In this document: positions 21,587-33,430 of the stretch, piece by piece
Layout of the letters: the number at the start of each line of letters is the position of its first letter
Position numbering within the stretch: the stretch's first letter is position 1
Source of the DNA: Rosa chinensis
Taxonomy: Eukaryota; Streptophyta; Magnoliopsida; Rosales; Rosaceae
NCBI RefSeq assembly: GCF_002994745.2
Contig: NC_037091.1
Coordinates: forward strand, 9,052,501 to 9,116,500
Length of the DNA: 64,000 bases
Reading direction: 5' to 3'
Translations under genes and position numbers: made by a program
The notes under the pieces: model-generated
What the model was told of the DNA's origin: nothing
What the model saw: the letters and a program-made list of their open reading frames with translations, nothing else
Database searches by the model: none

Positions 21587-21624
<38 letters not shown>

Positions 21625-21639
21625 CTTTTGTTTTTCTAT

Positions 21640-23136
21640 GTGCTTGGTGTTGATAAGCTGATGTATGATTTTGTTTTGGTCATGGGTGAGCGAGACAATG
21701 GCAAATCTAAAACCCAACGACATTGTTTGATAAAAAAGACAATGTACGTGTATCTGTTCTTGAAATGCTAAACATGAAGCTAGCTGGACCCAGGCGATGA
21801 CCTCAACCTAGAAAGAAGGAACGAGAGCTCATCTTCAGCTACCGACACCTTCATCCCAATCCATCCAGGAAATGCTACCCTGCATCCTCGGGGCCTGCTT
21901 TTGTCTCTGTCACCATCATCCTCTACTGCTCATCATGCTAAACTCCAAACCATTTCATCAATCCTCATGGCATCTACGTTCTATCAATCGATAACTCGAG
22001 CCATTCGATCGAACATTTTAGTCATATTAGAGACAAATAACTTTCAGCAAAGTTTTCGTAAATTAACAGTTACAAAACATAGCTGGCTTGATCACCGATT
22101 ATCACGCGTTACTATTAATTATCATATTTACTCAATACATATATTGTCAACTTGATATGATCAAAATAAGTATGTATTAATCGAGTACGGAAACAAATTT
22201 TACACTCATTTATCCATCTTGAGCACCTGACTATCATGAGAACCTAACAAGTAATCAATTAATTATGTACGAATATGTATTTCATGAGAAAAAAAAATTT
22301 AGAAACGTAATACAAGAGCGGAGCTTCTTCTACCCACCCAGGTGGGTGCTCACCTGGGGTCTTCAACTGTGCGTGCAATACACGCGCTGTTAGGATCCTA
22401 AGCCAAAAAAACGTCTAGGTCGCAGTAAAACTTGTTTTACTACACTCACCCTTGCACGTGATATATGAGATAACCTAAAACAAAAAGAAATAAGAGTATT
22501 TTTCATCAGCCGCATAGAACGGTTAGAACCCAAATGAGAAGAGGAGACACAGAAATTGGGAAGGAGAGATCGGATCAAGCTGATTAAACCTCAGTATCGG
22601 TGCCTTCTGCCGATTCTCCTCTTTCTTGAAGTCGACGCCGTTCCGAAATCAGGACCTCCTCTTTCCGGCTACTTCGGTGCCTTTCGCCGATTCCCCTCTT
22701 TCTTGAAGTCGACGCCGTCCCGGAATTAGGACCTCCCCTTTCCGACTACTTCGTCATAAGCATCGAGCTAATGGGCGGTTGAGCAACTCAAGCGAACCGC
22801 CTCTAGGCTTCGCCATCGCTCATAAGACAGCCTGTCGGTCTGGTGTGATCCTATGTCAATGGTATAGTCGTCGGCAACAATCGCAAGTTGGCGAAAATTA
22901 AATCCGAGTGAGTTCGAGTCACTGGAATTGTGAAGGATTCCATTATTTGGGTTACTGGGTTTTGGGCGATTTGATCTTTGGGGCTGCGCTTTCAGGACCA
23001 GAACAACATTAGCAGGTTATTCATCTGTGATTTTTGTATAGTAAATTTTTTTTGTTTATATTTGTTCCTGCGTATCATAAATATTGAATAGTGAATTAGA
23101 GTTTTACCAAAATGTATCACCAGAATTTCTGAACAG
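21640..23136. other. Spacer with a 77-bp tandem duplication
   Basis: No convincing gene is seen. A GC-rich block holds two tandem copies of a 77-bp unit beginning TCGGTGCC (22597-22673 and 22674-22750), with a few differences. A short palindrome lies at about 22328-22354. The end of the stretch probably belongs to the 5' part of the Harbinger-type region that follows. Confidence 0.5.
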
Positions 23137-24935
23137 GTGATGGGCTTCATGATGGAGGAGCATAATCAGAAGAATTTTGAAGAGTCCAACTCAGGACCAA
23201 AAGGGGTACATTTGGTGGATTCGGCTAATTTGGATGTCGCATGTTTAGAAACAGAAATTGGAAGGTTGACATACACAGTTGATTGCATGGAACCCAAGCT
23301 GGAGGATTTAAGATTACATGTATTTAACTTAGAACATGCGATGCTTGAAATATTGAATGGTGATTGTATTGAGGAAATTGTTTCTAAGGTTGTCGAAATT
23401 GTGAGTTTAAAGGCCAATAAGACTCATAACCTGTTGAGTCGAACTGTTGGTACAACCTTTGTGGAGCAAATGGATGAGGATTTGTTTGGTGAACATGGGA
23501 GAATCAGTCAAGACCCACTAAAAAAATTGACAAAGTCACCAGTGCTGGATGGCTATGCTGATGAGGGACCCCATGAGGAACTCATACATGATGAGGTAGC
23601 GCTGTGAACACTCTCACCCCCTTGATAAACTAATTAATGTACAGAATGCTATATTCTTTTTAAGCTATTTTTCAACTAAAATTATGTGATACTATTAGAA
23701 AATTATATTGTCACCGCCATCATATCAACGCCGCTAGAACTTGCAAACTCTATTTGTTGGTGAACACAGCACAAACCTGACCCGTTACGAGGGTTAAACA
23801 GCAGCCACAAAAGACTCTTCGTTCTCGGAAGCAACAAAGGAGTAAACCCAAAGCCCCAATTTTTGCAATAAGCGGTCTCATCACACCTGAGAATGCACAT
23901 CTCATGAAATTTTTATTTAGGAAGAATGGAATTGGAGAAGACAAGTGGAGGTAAGAAATTATGCTATTATTTTGTGTAATTACTTATCATTATAATTGTA
24001 GGCTCTGATATATGTTCCTAAGTTATTGTAATTGTAGTTTAGTATGATATGAACCTGGTTATCTCTTTATTCATGAAATTTTATCCACTGTTGTCAAACT
24101 AATATTGGATTTAATAGCATAATACTATATCTAAGTTCATCTGTGTATGTTGGAACCCGGTCATGTTATCATACTGAAAGTAGGAGTAGGGGCCTTCAGT
24201 TAATCAATACAGGGTCAGATTTATATTCCTAACTAAACACTGTTAAATATTCGTGCAGTGAAGTAGTAACTAGTTATGGTGACTATGCCATTACTAGAAA
24301 GGAATTTCAGTGTCTCTCTCCAGCAACTCCACTATCTTGCAAGGCTAGACTCTCATCTATTTCCCATTGTACATATAATTGATTAGATATTTATTTTCAC
24401 ACTCATTTAATGTCCACTTATTATAACCAGGTCATAAACATATCTGCGGCGTATTTGAATGAGCCGGAGTCAGAACATTGGTTTCTCCCTTCCTTTTTTG
24501 GGGTATGAACATCTGTTGCCCAAAACATTGCTAGAAAATTTGAAATTATTGCATCCACATGGTTTGGCTAACAAATCATTTCATATCGCAGGAACGAGCG
24601 AGGGTAAAAGATGAATCATGTAGCTATGCTAAGTGGCTCACATCAACCATTGAGATGACTCAAAAGGGACTACTGGTCAGGCTGAGGTTCTAGAAAACTT
24701 ATCAAGTGGCATTGGTAAAATTGTCACAAGTTTTGATAAAATTTGTGGCTTAATGGAGAAGAGAGAATCAAGAGAGAGTGACCTTTTGGATGCGATGAAG
24801 AAGACTCCAGGATTAACTGATGAAGCTTGCTTTATGGCTCTTGATTTGCTTAATAGTAAAGCAAAGCAAGATTTCTTCTTGAAGATGACTCCTGAACAGC
24901 GACTTAATTGGATCACCTATAAACAAATGCAATAG
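23137..24935 (+). pseudogene. Harbinger ORF1-like (Myb/SANT-associated) region, decayed
   Basis: Two frames precede the Harbinger transposase on the same strand. The first, 23137-23607, encodes an acidic protein of 156 residues. The second ends at 24935 with SGIGKIVTSFDKICGLMEK and then MKKTPGLTDEACFMALDLL and MTPEQRLNWI. The latter pattern (a bundle in which members lose -FL-M---RR--WI) is usual for the C-terminus of the Myb/SANT-like partner protein of plant PIF/Harbinger elements, which helps DNA binding and nuclear import of the transposase. No continuous frame links them and the Myb core is not recognisable, so I call it decayed. Confidence 0.5.
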
Positions 24936-25188
24936 GTTTGGGTGAATCTCCACTAGCGACACCTAATAAGCAATAGGCTATGTTCTGTTATTAATTTTAA
25001 GTTAGGGAGTTTGATTTTATTTTGTTTGAATTGCAGCTTGTTTTGAATGATTTTAAACTTGTGTGTGATGGATTACAACATATTTTTTTGTTTGAATATT
25101 TATGATATTTGATTTGCTTTTGAATGAATGTTAATATGAATAGTGACATTTTTATGTTTAGGTGTTGTCTCTGTTAGCAGTGTCTGAA

Positions 25189-26614
25189 ATGGACATGTAT
25201 GGAGTTGATGAAGAGGAAGAACAGTTTTACGAGGCTGTTAAGATATTATTAATGGCAATACAAGCAGTGGTTTATGTGTTATACGACCTTGTATTCAGCA
25301 TACGTGGTGAACGCATTAGACGTCCACTGAATCGGCGACCAGTGACATTAAGTGGATACATATATATGCACAAAATATTGGACAGAGACCCTCAAATCTT
25401 TAGAGAGGTGTATAGAATGTATCCTGAGGTTTTTCAAAAATTATGTAGCATCCTAAAAGTGAAAACACCTTTGCCGGATACAAGACACATTTGAGTTGAA
25501 GAAATGCTCGCAACCTTTCTACTTGTTGTCGGCCAAAACAATCGATACAGTGAAGCTCGGCTGATATTTAAGCGATCTCATTTCACTGTTAGCAAAAGTT
25601 TCGACAAAGTCTTGAAGGCCCTGAATACAATAGCACCAGACATAAGAGAAAGTACAAGGTTTTATCCTTACTTTAAGGTAAGCAATGCAACTTTTATGGA
25701 TGGTTATTTATTTCATTATACAGTAATGAAGATATTATTTCATTTTTCTTTTCAACTATTTTATATCTTTTTTCATTGTTTCAGGATTGCGTCGGAGCTA
25801 TAGATGACACACATATTCCAGCAACGGTAGTTGGACGTGAGGTTAGCAGATATCGAAATCGCCATGGGAAGATATCACAAAAATGTATTAGCAGCTGGTA
25901 ACTTTGATTTACAGTTCATATATGTACTTAGTGGATGGGAGGGTTCCGCTCATGATTCAAAAGTGTTGAATGATGCAATTTCTAGACGAAATGGACTCAA
26001 AGAGCCACCAGGTATAGTTTTACTTGCATAAAAAAGTTCAAAACACTTATTACAATTTATGTCATATAACATGCTAATTGCATATATATATTTTTTTATT
26101 ATTAGGTAAATATTACTTAGGGGACTGCGGATTTCCAAATCGACGCCGGTTTTAAGCTCCATTTCGAGGTACTCGATATCATCTCAAAGATTTTGGTGGT
26201 GAAGGAAACGATCCTGTCAATGCAATTGAGTTATTCAATTTTCGTCATGCTTCCTTGAGGAATGTAATTGAGAGAATATTTGGAATATTTAAGTTGCGTT
26301 TCACAATCTTCAAATCAGCACCACCATTTTCATATAAGACACAAGCAGAGCTAGTTTTGGCTTGTGCAGGACTGCACAATTTTCTTCGACAGAAATGCCG
26401 TTCAGATGAATTTCCTCCCGAACCAGAAGAAGATCCGATAGACAATCACGAAGATAATTTTGAATGGGATGATTTTCAAACCCAAGATCAGCAGAGAGAA
26501 AATGCTAATGAATGGAGAATGAGTATTGCTACTCATACGTGGACAGATGCCCAACCAAATGCCAACAATGAAAACAATAACAATGAAGAAAGTGAAAATG
26601 AAGGAGAAGGATAA
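25189..26614 (+). pseudogene. PIF/Harbinger transposase (HARBI1-like), broken
   Basis: Exons at about 25189-25677, 25785-26011 and 26106-26614, with GT-AG introns, encode a HARBI1-type DDE_Tnp_4 transposase. Visible are the N-terminal LNRRPVTLSGYIYMH and FLLVVGQNNRYSEA blocks, then the catalytic regions DCVGAIDDTHIPA (first Asp), SGWEGSAHDSKVL (second Asp) and LRNVIERIFGIFK (Glu), and a long acidic Asn/Glu-rich tail. Lesions: TGA at 25492 where Arg is expected, one extra A in the A-run near 25880 that shifts the frame, and TAA at 26153 in the PNRRRF-APFRG block. It cannot make an active enzyme. Confidence 0.92.
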
Positions 26615-26869
26615 ATCATATCATTGTTTCAGAGACGTCTGCTTCTTTAGCATGAAACTTTTTTTTTTCCCGTCTCTTATTTTTGGTACCTTTTGGTTGA
26701 TTACATTTGGAGGTTTTTCCTTTATTTTCTTATACGTTTGTTTCATAACATTATTTGAGCTTCTCTGATTTTTACGCTAATGGACATTAGTTAACATAGC
26801 TACTATATTGTATTCTATTCTCTGACTCATAAACTAGCTTCTTTTTTTTTTTTTTTTTTTGTAAATATT

Positions 26870-27440
26870 GTGAAATCTATATAAGTCATTCATATAAAGT
26901 CTGTAGATTTTTATAAATCAATAAAAAGTCTATGCTAAAAGTCAATGGTTTTAAGAAATCAATAGAAGTCTATGAACTTTTTATAGAGTCCATGGACTTT
27001 TGAAAAAGTCTATCATTTAAAAAAAATCCACATAAATCCAAATACAATACACCCTCACAAATTCAACAACAACAATGAACATGTTAGGTATTAGAAGTTG
27101 ATACCACAAAACATTAGAGAAAAGACAACAAAAAATTTAACAAAGAGAGATGATGGAGGACCAACCTATTCGCGCGCAGAGAGAAGAACTTTGATAGACT
27201 TTTCCACGCTCAAAATCTTTGCTCTGATGGCTGGAAAAATATTGGAGTTTGGTATTTATACTAAAGACTATAAAGTCCATGATTTTCCATAATTTTCTAA
27301 TTCCATATGTATGAATGATATTTTGAATACCCCTAAACTTCTATTCATTTTTAAAAGTCCTAATTGAATACCCCTAGACTTTGGTGGAATTCATAAAGAC
27401 TTTGGTGGAATTAATTTTCTAATTCAACCTTGTGCGAGGT
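26870..27440. repeat. Harbinger-like MITE-type repeat, copy 1
   Basis: The left part, read on the minus strand from about 27053, begins GAGGGTGTATTGTATTTGGA and matches the left part of the repeat at 32356 over about 185 bp. The right part (27060-27400) matches 33020-33420, including GAACATGTTAGGTAT and AATTGAATACCCCTAGA. The two parts are arranged differently in the two copies. I could not fix clean outer boundaries. Confidence 0.55.
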
Positions 27441-28588
27441 TGAATTCTTACCATAATTTTGAGAAGCTGGAGTTTGACTTTAATTTGTTAGCCTTGGGGA
27501 TTATGAGTGCAAAGACTAGGAGCTTGGTTCACACAACTATATCAGTTTGTCTAACTGATAGATGCAGAGAAGTAGGCTTATATGTTTCAGTAAAGAATGA
27601 ATTATGAGATCAGAGAGAGTGATTCCTTTCCAGCTGCCTCTTGTGGCACTGATCCTTGCTGGTGCTTTGGCAATAGAGTGGAATTGCAAAATTTTTATAA
27701 GGAGATGACAACAATAGGGGATTTCTGAGAAAAAGGAGAAAATATAGTTGTAGAGAACAGTAGTGCGTCCGATACTCAGTGTAGGTCCTGAAAAAGGCAG
27801 AGGACTATTAGCAGGCATCAACTAAGGTAACTGCTGAACTTCGTTTGACTACACCCGATGGGCAATTAGCGCTCTTGTGATGTTTAGGAACTGAAGGTCT
27901 TAATCGTTACTCGTCCTTGACATTACTGATGCATTGCATTTCCGCACATTTGTTTTGTGTTTGGTTTGGCCCATATGATTGTAGCTAGACCTTTGTGTGA
28001 TTTGATTTCTTGGTGTGTTTTGAGAATGATTGTTTTGGCAAAGAGTCTTGTGTGCACCTTGGTTCAGCTGCACCAAGGCAAAAAATCACCCAAATGCCCC
28101 CTTTTGCCCCTCATTTTGCCTATGATCTACGTGGACCTTGGTCCATAGTAGAATTTTTGTTGTTTTGGTGATGCATCTTTATCCAAGTGTGGCGGTCTTT
28201 TGTGACAGTGCCTAATGTAGCGGTGCTTATGCGGCAGTGACTAAAGCGTTCGTAATCTACCAAGTTTTGTTTGTGAATTGATTAACTTTATTCTGTTCTG
28301 TTCTAATCACAGAATAACATTGTAGCAACCTAGACTACTCGCAGGTTCATCCGTTCTATATTCTATTCTGTTTGCGGCCCTAATGTTAACTTGCCGGGCA
28401 AAAAAGTACTATTTACAGCGTCACTTCTTTCCTCTCTCCTAATAAAAAGTTTGAAGCTCAGTTATTTACTTCATTTTAATTCCTCTTGGATCCATCCAAA
28501 ACTTGATTAGGAAATGGTGTTTGGGTTCAGGGTTTGTACATGGGTCATGTTATTTTCTACTCATGAATTGAGTACGTTCACCTAGTTA
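27441..28588. other. Spacer, no gene seen
   Basis: A+T-rich DNA with only short frames lacking recognisable domains. I see no clear repeat boundary. Confidence 0.45.
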
Positions 28589-28883
28589 GAGCAACTCCAA
28601 CAGCTTCTCTATAATTTTTGTATTATAGAGAAGCAAAAGTCAAACCTTTAGCCTATTTTTCTTCTCCAACTCCAACAGATTCCCTAGTTTACAGTAATCT
28701 ATAAAATATCCATATTCTTCTTTAAAATTTTGGAGTTTGCTGTAAATATAGGAAATTTGGTTTTCTCTCTCCTCATTTTCCCTAAAATAGAGATAGTTAT
28801 AGGGAATCTGTTGGAGCAAAAGATGCTCATTTTTCCCTAAAGTAGAGAAAAATCAAAATATAGGGAATCTGTTGGAGTTGCTC
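28589..28883. mobile_element. Tourist-type MITE, TTA target duplication
   Basis: A 295-bp element has terminal inverted repeats GAGCAACTCCAACAG (the right end is GTTGGAGTTGCTC) and flanking TTA at 28586-28588 and 28884-28886. The 3-bp TTA duplication fits PIF/Harbinger-type MITEs. It is non-coding and carries several internal AGGGAATCTGTTGGA-type sub-repeats. Confidence 0.85.
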
Positions 28884-28925
28884 TTAGAAAAGAAGCAAAT
28901 AATAATCGTCATCTATTCATGTGAA

Positions 28926-29303
28926 TCATATAAAAACAAATTGCAAAGGATCTGAGAATATGGAATCCCTTTTCGGACCTTGACTAGGGTTTTCGCTGGC
29001 CAGAATGGATAGGTTTTCATGACAACAAACAAAACAACTAATAAGACTCAAAATAAGAGTTGCGGCGACAATCATATCAGCCATAAGCAAGCAAAAGATG
29101 ACAATATATAGACGTAGCAAAAGTACACCGCACATTAGGTTCAAATATCGGTCATCGATCTCAGATGGATAGGTTTTCATGACAACAAACATCAAATAAA
29201 TATATAGCTCTAGTCATCTTCCAACACCCATCACAACACATCACATCACATCACCATTGCACCCATTTAGAACAGAAGGCTGCTACTCGGATTGAGAAAT
29301 GCG
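28926..29303 (-). other. Downstream region of small gene with 26-bp direct repeat
   Basis: ATGGATAGGTTTTCATGACA plus ACAAACA occurs at about 29004 and again at about 29165. The stretch lies 3' of the small gene at 29304 and has no coding frame of its own. Confidence 0.5.
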
Positions 29304-29716
29304 TCAGCACCGCTCCAACTCCCTGCAATAAACCCAAAAGTAGAACTTTGAACTTTGAGATGGCAAAAATATATGAATACAGAACAACAACAGACCACCC
29401 AAGAGATTTGAACCAAATTAAAGATTAAATTAGGGTCAAACACCGGCCACTGAGGATTTTTGCGTAAGCTAAGATATTTGCTGTCACACACAAGATCTAG
29501 ATCTTAAAATTGTAATTAGGAAATTTCGAAGTAATTAGATTGATAAAGAAATTCTTACTCGTTTGCAGCCCTTTCCGATCTGACGACTTCTACGAACAAC
29601 GGGACCGTATGGTATAAAAAGTAGGTCATAGATCCAGCAATCATGGCGTAGGTAGAGGCATCCGAAATTGCACGCCAGGACATGGCCTTTGAGACAGAGA
29701 AAACCTTTGACAACAT
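29304..29716 (-). CDS. Small two-exon membrane protein gene
   Basis: Exon 1 runs from ATG 29716 down to 29559. A GTAAGA donor and a TTGCAG acceptor define an intron, and exon 2 starts at 29322 and ends at TGA 29304-29306. The 58-residue product begins MLSKVFSVSKAMSWR, has one hydrophobic segment (YAMIAGSMTYFLYHTVPLF) and ends with a charged tail (RSERAANEELERC). I do not recognise the family. The promoter side carries a TATA-like ATATAAAT (29780-29773), a telo-box AACCCTAA (29764-29757) and a TGGGCC-type site II motif near 29845. Site II plus telo-box is common in plant genes for ribosomes, mitochondria and growth. A basic start plus one membrane span could fit a small organelle inner-membrane subunit, but that is inference. 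Confidence 0.6.
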
Positions 29717-29756
29717 GTTTGCGCGCGATAGATCCTTTTCGCTTGAGATTGCTGAT

Positions 29757-29850
29757 TTTAGGGTTCAAGGACATTTATATCGCAGCCCGCATAATGTTTT
29801 CAGCCGTTGGATAATTTTAACCACTCAGATTACCGAATTTGTAGTTGGGC
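29757..29850 (-). promoter_or_regulatory. TATA, telo-box and site II motif upstream of small gene
   Basis: On the minus strand, ATATAAAT at 29780-29773 lies about 60 bases before the ATG, with AACCCTAA just downstream of it at 29764-29757. GGGCC elements lie at about 29845. The spacing is sensible for a plant core promoter and supports the gene model at 29304-29716. Confidence 0.5.
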
Positions 29851-30036
29851 CTTTCGTTATGCCCAAGTGTTCAACATTCTAGGTGGTCCCAAAGTTAAAG
29901 TCTTCTATTATTCGGATGAGCCCAACAGATGTCCACAAAAATCTCAATTCCAAAGTGTACTACAGCCATCAATCAACTTCTTGTTTTGTTCATCTACCAT
30001 GTACGTATGAAATCTCGCTGTTTAATATATATATAT

Positions 30037-30412
30037 ACGGACGCGTTCCAAAGAGGACGTCCGCACTTTCGCTAAAGTGCGGACGACGGCGCTGCAGCCC
30101 AGCTCAGGCCACGACGGCGCGGCGCGGCTTGCCGGAGGGAGGCCAGGGGTTGTGCGGAGGGGTTTGCGGTCGAGTGGAGTGGCCGGCGACGGGTTTTCTG
30201 GTGCTGCACAGAACCTGCAGTTGCAGGTGAGGTGGCTGCCCAGAAACCGGCAACCCCGACCTCCTCCGACCTCGAACGGTGCCCAGAAGCCGTCTGGGAT
30301 GCTTCCGGCCTCCTTCCGGCCCGATTCGCGCCGCCGTCGACGCCTGAGCTGGGCTGCAGCGCCTGCGTCCGCACTTTAGCGAAGTGCGGACGTCCGCTTC
30401 AGAACCCGCCTG
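30037..30412. mobile_element. (TA)n-bounded GC-rich TIR element
   Basis: The ends are inverted copies over about 80 bp and beyond, including GTCCGCAC, a nested hairpin-forming CACTTTCGCTAAAGTG, and GCGCTGCAGCCCAGCTCAGG. Both ends run into short (TA)n tracts. The terminal GTTCCAAAGAGGACGTCCG matches the element at 12529 closely. The interior is very GC-rich and open in several frames on both strands, as palindromic GC-rich DNA often is; I do not count those as genes. Confidence 0.8.
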
Positions 30413-30479
30413 TATATATATATATCATGAAAGTTACATGATATTTACTATATACTAATTCTCAATTAACAGTTCATCG

Positions 30480-32230
30480 ACCTGAGCCCGCACTGTGAAA
30501 TGACGATTTTGCCCTTCTTTTGTTGGCTTAATTACAGTGTGATGTTTGACCTAGCTATAAAAAGTGTTGAACTGATAGAGCCGATCTTTTTTCTCTCTCT
30601 TTGTTCTCAGCTGAGCTTTACGCATCTGGTGCCAGTGGCCAGTGGCGGTGCTTCCGGCTGCCATACGACTTCGATTTTAAGCCCATTAAATCCTATATGA
30701 AGTTTGGTGAAGATTGGTGAAGTTTTGAATTTGTTATGAATTTCCGAAAATTAAGAGTTTCGATTATCGATTTACAAGAATCCGACCGTCGGATTTCTTT
30801 CGAATTCATCTTAGAATTTGTAAATCGATTAATGGAATTTGTTGGTGAAGTTTGGTTTAAATCTAAAGAGAATTGAAGGAGTAGAGATTAAAGGAGAATT
30901 GGAAATTCGTTTTAATTATCGTAAAGTTAATTTCCGTCCTATAATTATTTTGTTTATGCTCAATTATTTTTGTACAGGATGTAAGGAACCTCCATTTGAG
31001 GAAATTCTAATAAATGGCAAACTTAGCAGTATAATGTGAGTGGATTTTTGTTTTGAATAATGATACATGCATTTATTTTTGAAGTTATTAATTTATTTAA
31101 TTATTGTTTTATTTATCACGCATAATATTTTGTTTTGAATAATGATACATGCATTTATTTTAGGAGTTATTGGTTTATTTAATTATTGTTTTATTTATCA
31201 AGCATAATATTTTGTTTTGGATTATAATTTGACATTGATTTATTTTTCATATGAATTTCGAATATGAAATTGCTATGCTCAAATTTGAATTTATAAATTG
31301 TTTTCGGGAATATGATTTGATTTTTGGAGATTAATTATGACTTATCTCGATTATGATTTGAGAAATGGATTAGTGATACTATTTTTTGATATTGAGCTTT
31401 CGATATTTTTCTCCGATGTATGATTGTTATTTGAACTTACAGTTTATGTGATTTTCGACGAATTATTTTCCGAAGTGATTTCTGGAATTTCGTATTATAA
31501 TTTTATTTGTCGATTTTGAGATTTTTTGGAATATTATCGAAAATGAGATTTCCCGAGGGAATTATAATTATCTATTATTTCTCGCCTATTTGTTTATGAA
31601 TTTGAGAATATTTTGGCATGCGGGGCCACGTTGTGGAATATGTATTTTTTCTCGTGAGATATTGGGGGATCCTTACTGATTTTCTATTTTCGTATGTTTT
31701 TGTTTCGCCATACCTGAGTCGTATTATTTGATTATATTATTGCTAGCTAGCCAATTCCTCCCTGCTTACTTTGTGTTTGCGGCTGAGTTGAGAAGAACAT
31801 GGGATGCTCCAGAGCCTGGGAGGCTCAAAGAGTGTGGGACACTCCGACCCGAGCCTAGGAGACTCCGCTGTCGTATGGTGATAAATTCTTCCCCATATTC
31901 GTTTATTATTATTTGGCTAGCGGGGCTAGTCTGATTTCTTTTAACCAGCGAGGCTGATGTGTTTTCATGAACTTTTGTGCGGCGAGAAATATATTTTTAT
32001 AAATATTGCATGTATCGAGATTTTGGAAATAATTCGATTTGCGGGAAAGTATTAAAGTTTATTTAATGTAAACTATCTCAATTATTTATTTTCGTCCACT
32101 CACTCTAACGTGTATTTCAATTACTTTCTCCTAGACCCTTTGGTTTCAAATGCCCAGTTTGCAGGCGAGATTAGTCGAGGTTGGGCGTACATGGAGTTGA
32201 GGCATAGTTAGCACTACTTCCACATTGTAG
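30480..32230 (+). repeat. Gypsy-LTR-like segment, probably solo
   Basis: A long non-coding A+T-rich stretch has features of large plant Ty3/gypsy LTRs: a TATAAAA box at about 30556, GGATGCTCCAGAGCCTGGGA and CGAGCCTAGGAGACTCCGC words at 31802-31870, and a CCACTCACTCTAACGTG block near 32096. No internal gypsy region is attached. An 82-bp unit beginning GTTTTGAATAATGATACATG repeats at 31050 and 31132, with a partial third copy at 31214. The boundaries are approximate. Confidence 0.45.
31050..31220. repeat. 82-bp tandem repeat, two copies plus partial
   Basis: The unit starting GTTTTGAATAATGATACATG recurs at 31050, 31132 and (start only) 31214, with a few mismatches. Confidence 0.85.
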
Positions 32231-32355
32231 GGTTTATAGATCCTTTATTTTCTTTAAGGGAAATGATGGAAAAAGGTCACATTAGAGTGTGAAATGCTAA
32301 AAATGTCACCTAGTTTCCCACTTGATAAAAAGGTCCACTATGAACTATTAGTAAT

Positions 32356-33430
32356 ATTAGGGGGGTGTATTGTATTTGGATTTGTGCAGACTTTTTTTAA
32401 ATGACAGACTTTTTAAAAAGTCCACAGACTCTTTAAAAAGTTGATAGACTGTTATAGATTTCTTAAAACCATTGATTTTAGCAACAGACTTTTATTGATT
32501 CATGAAAATCTATATACTTTATTATGAATGAATTCTACAGATTTCCTAGGATGTACAAAATAAAAAAAAATAAAAAAAATGCAGCCCAAATACAAAACAA
32601 AATAATAACTTGTTGTCTCTTCAATGCTCCAGCATCTTCTAATAGAAATGGACTCAAATAAATGATTGTTAGTGTGTCTAGCGAGTTTGTTCTCATTCCT
32701 AATCTCCCAACAACATAAATATACAATATAGATCACTTGATGTTTATGGTTAATTATTCTCATCAATTTTGTTTTCGCCGATTAACATATATTGTAGCAA
32801 TATTGGTCAATGTCTTGATCTATAATCAATCAATTGAAATTCAATTGTTCAACCTTTTTTTGAACCATAATATAAATTCCAATTAATGAGAATAATTAAT
32901 TAATATGATAAAATTTAGTATGGTTCAAGGTCTTAGGGTTAGACCACAATATTTTCATAAATCATTTTGTTGCTATTAGGGTTCGAAGTATCACAATTGA
33001 AAAAAAAAAAACAAAAATCACATTCAACAACTACAATGAACATGTTAGGTATCAAAAAAGGTTGATATCATAAAAGATTAGAGAAAAGACAAAAAATTAA
33101 GAAAGAGAGATGATGTAGGACAAACTTCTTCGTGCGTAGAGAGAAGAACTTTGATAGACCTTTTTTTTTTTTTTTGAAGAGGAAAGTTTGATAGACTTTT
33201 TGAAATCTTTGGTCTAGAGGCTAGAAAATTATTGGAGTTTGGTATGTAGGTTAACACTACAAAGTCCATGATTATCCATGATTTTCTAATTCCATAAGTA
33301 TGAATGATATTTTGAATACCTCTGTACTTTTATTCATTTTTAAAAGTCTTAATTGAATACCCCTAGATTTTGGTGGAATTCATGAAGTCTTTAAAAATCC
33401 TAATTGAATACCTCAAGACTTTCATGGACT
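32356..33430. repeat. Harbinger-like repeat, copy 2
   Basis: It starts GGGGGGTGTATTGTATTTGG directly after a TTA (32353-32355), matching the family terminus GGGGGTGTATTC seen at 42955 and 50346. The first ~190 bp match 27053-26870 inverted, and 33020-33420 match 27060-27400. I do not find a clean right terminus; the right part has degenerate AATTGAATACC words near 33354 and 33401. It is non-coding. Confidence 0.6.

Noticed and set aside
27957..28148. Short frame with many hydrophobic residues
   Set aside because: No domain, no promoter or splice context, and the surrounding spacer shows nothing gene-like.
28930..29195. Direct repeats as a CRISPR-like or satellite array
   Set aside because: Only two copies of the 26-bp unit exist, far apart. 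It is a simple dispersed duplication.
30072..30379. Two 100-codon frames on opposite strands
   Set aside because: Both fall in the GC-rich, nearly palindromic TIR element. Open frames on both strands are expected there and neither resembles a protein.
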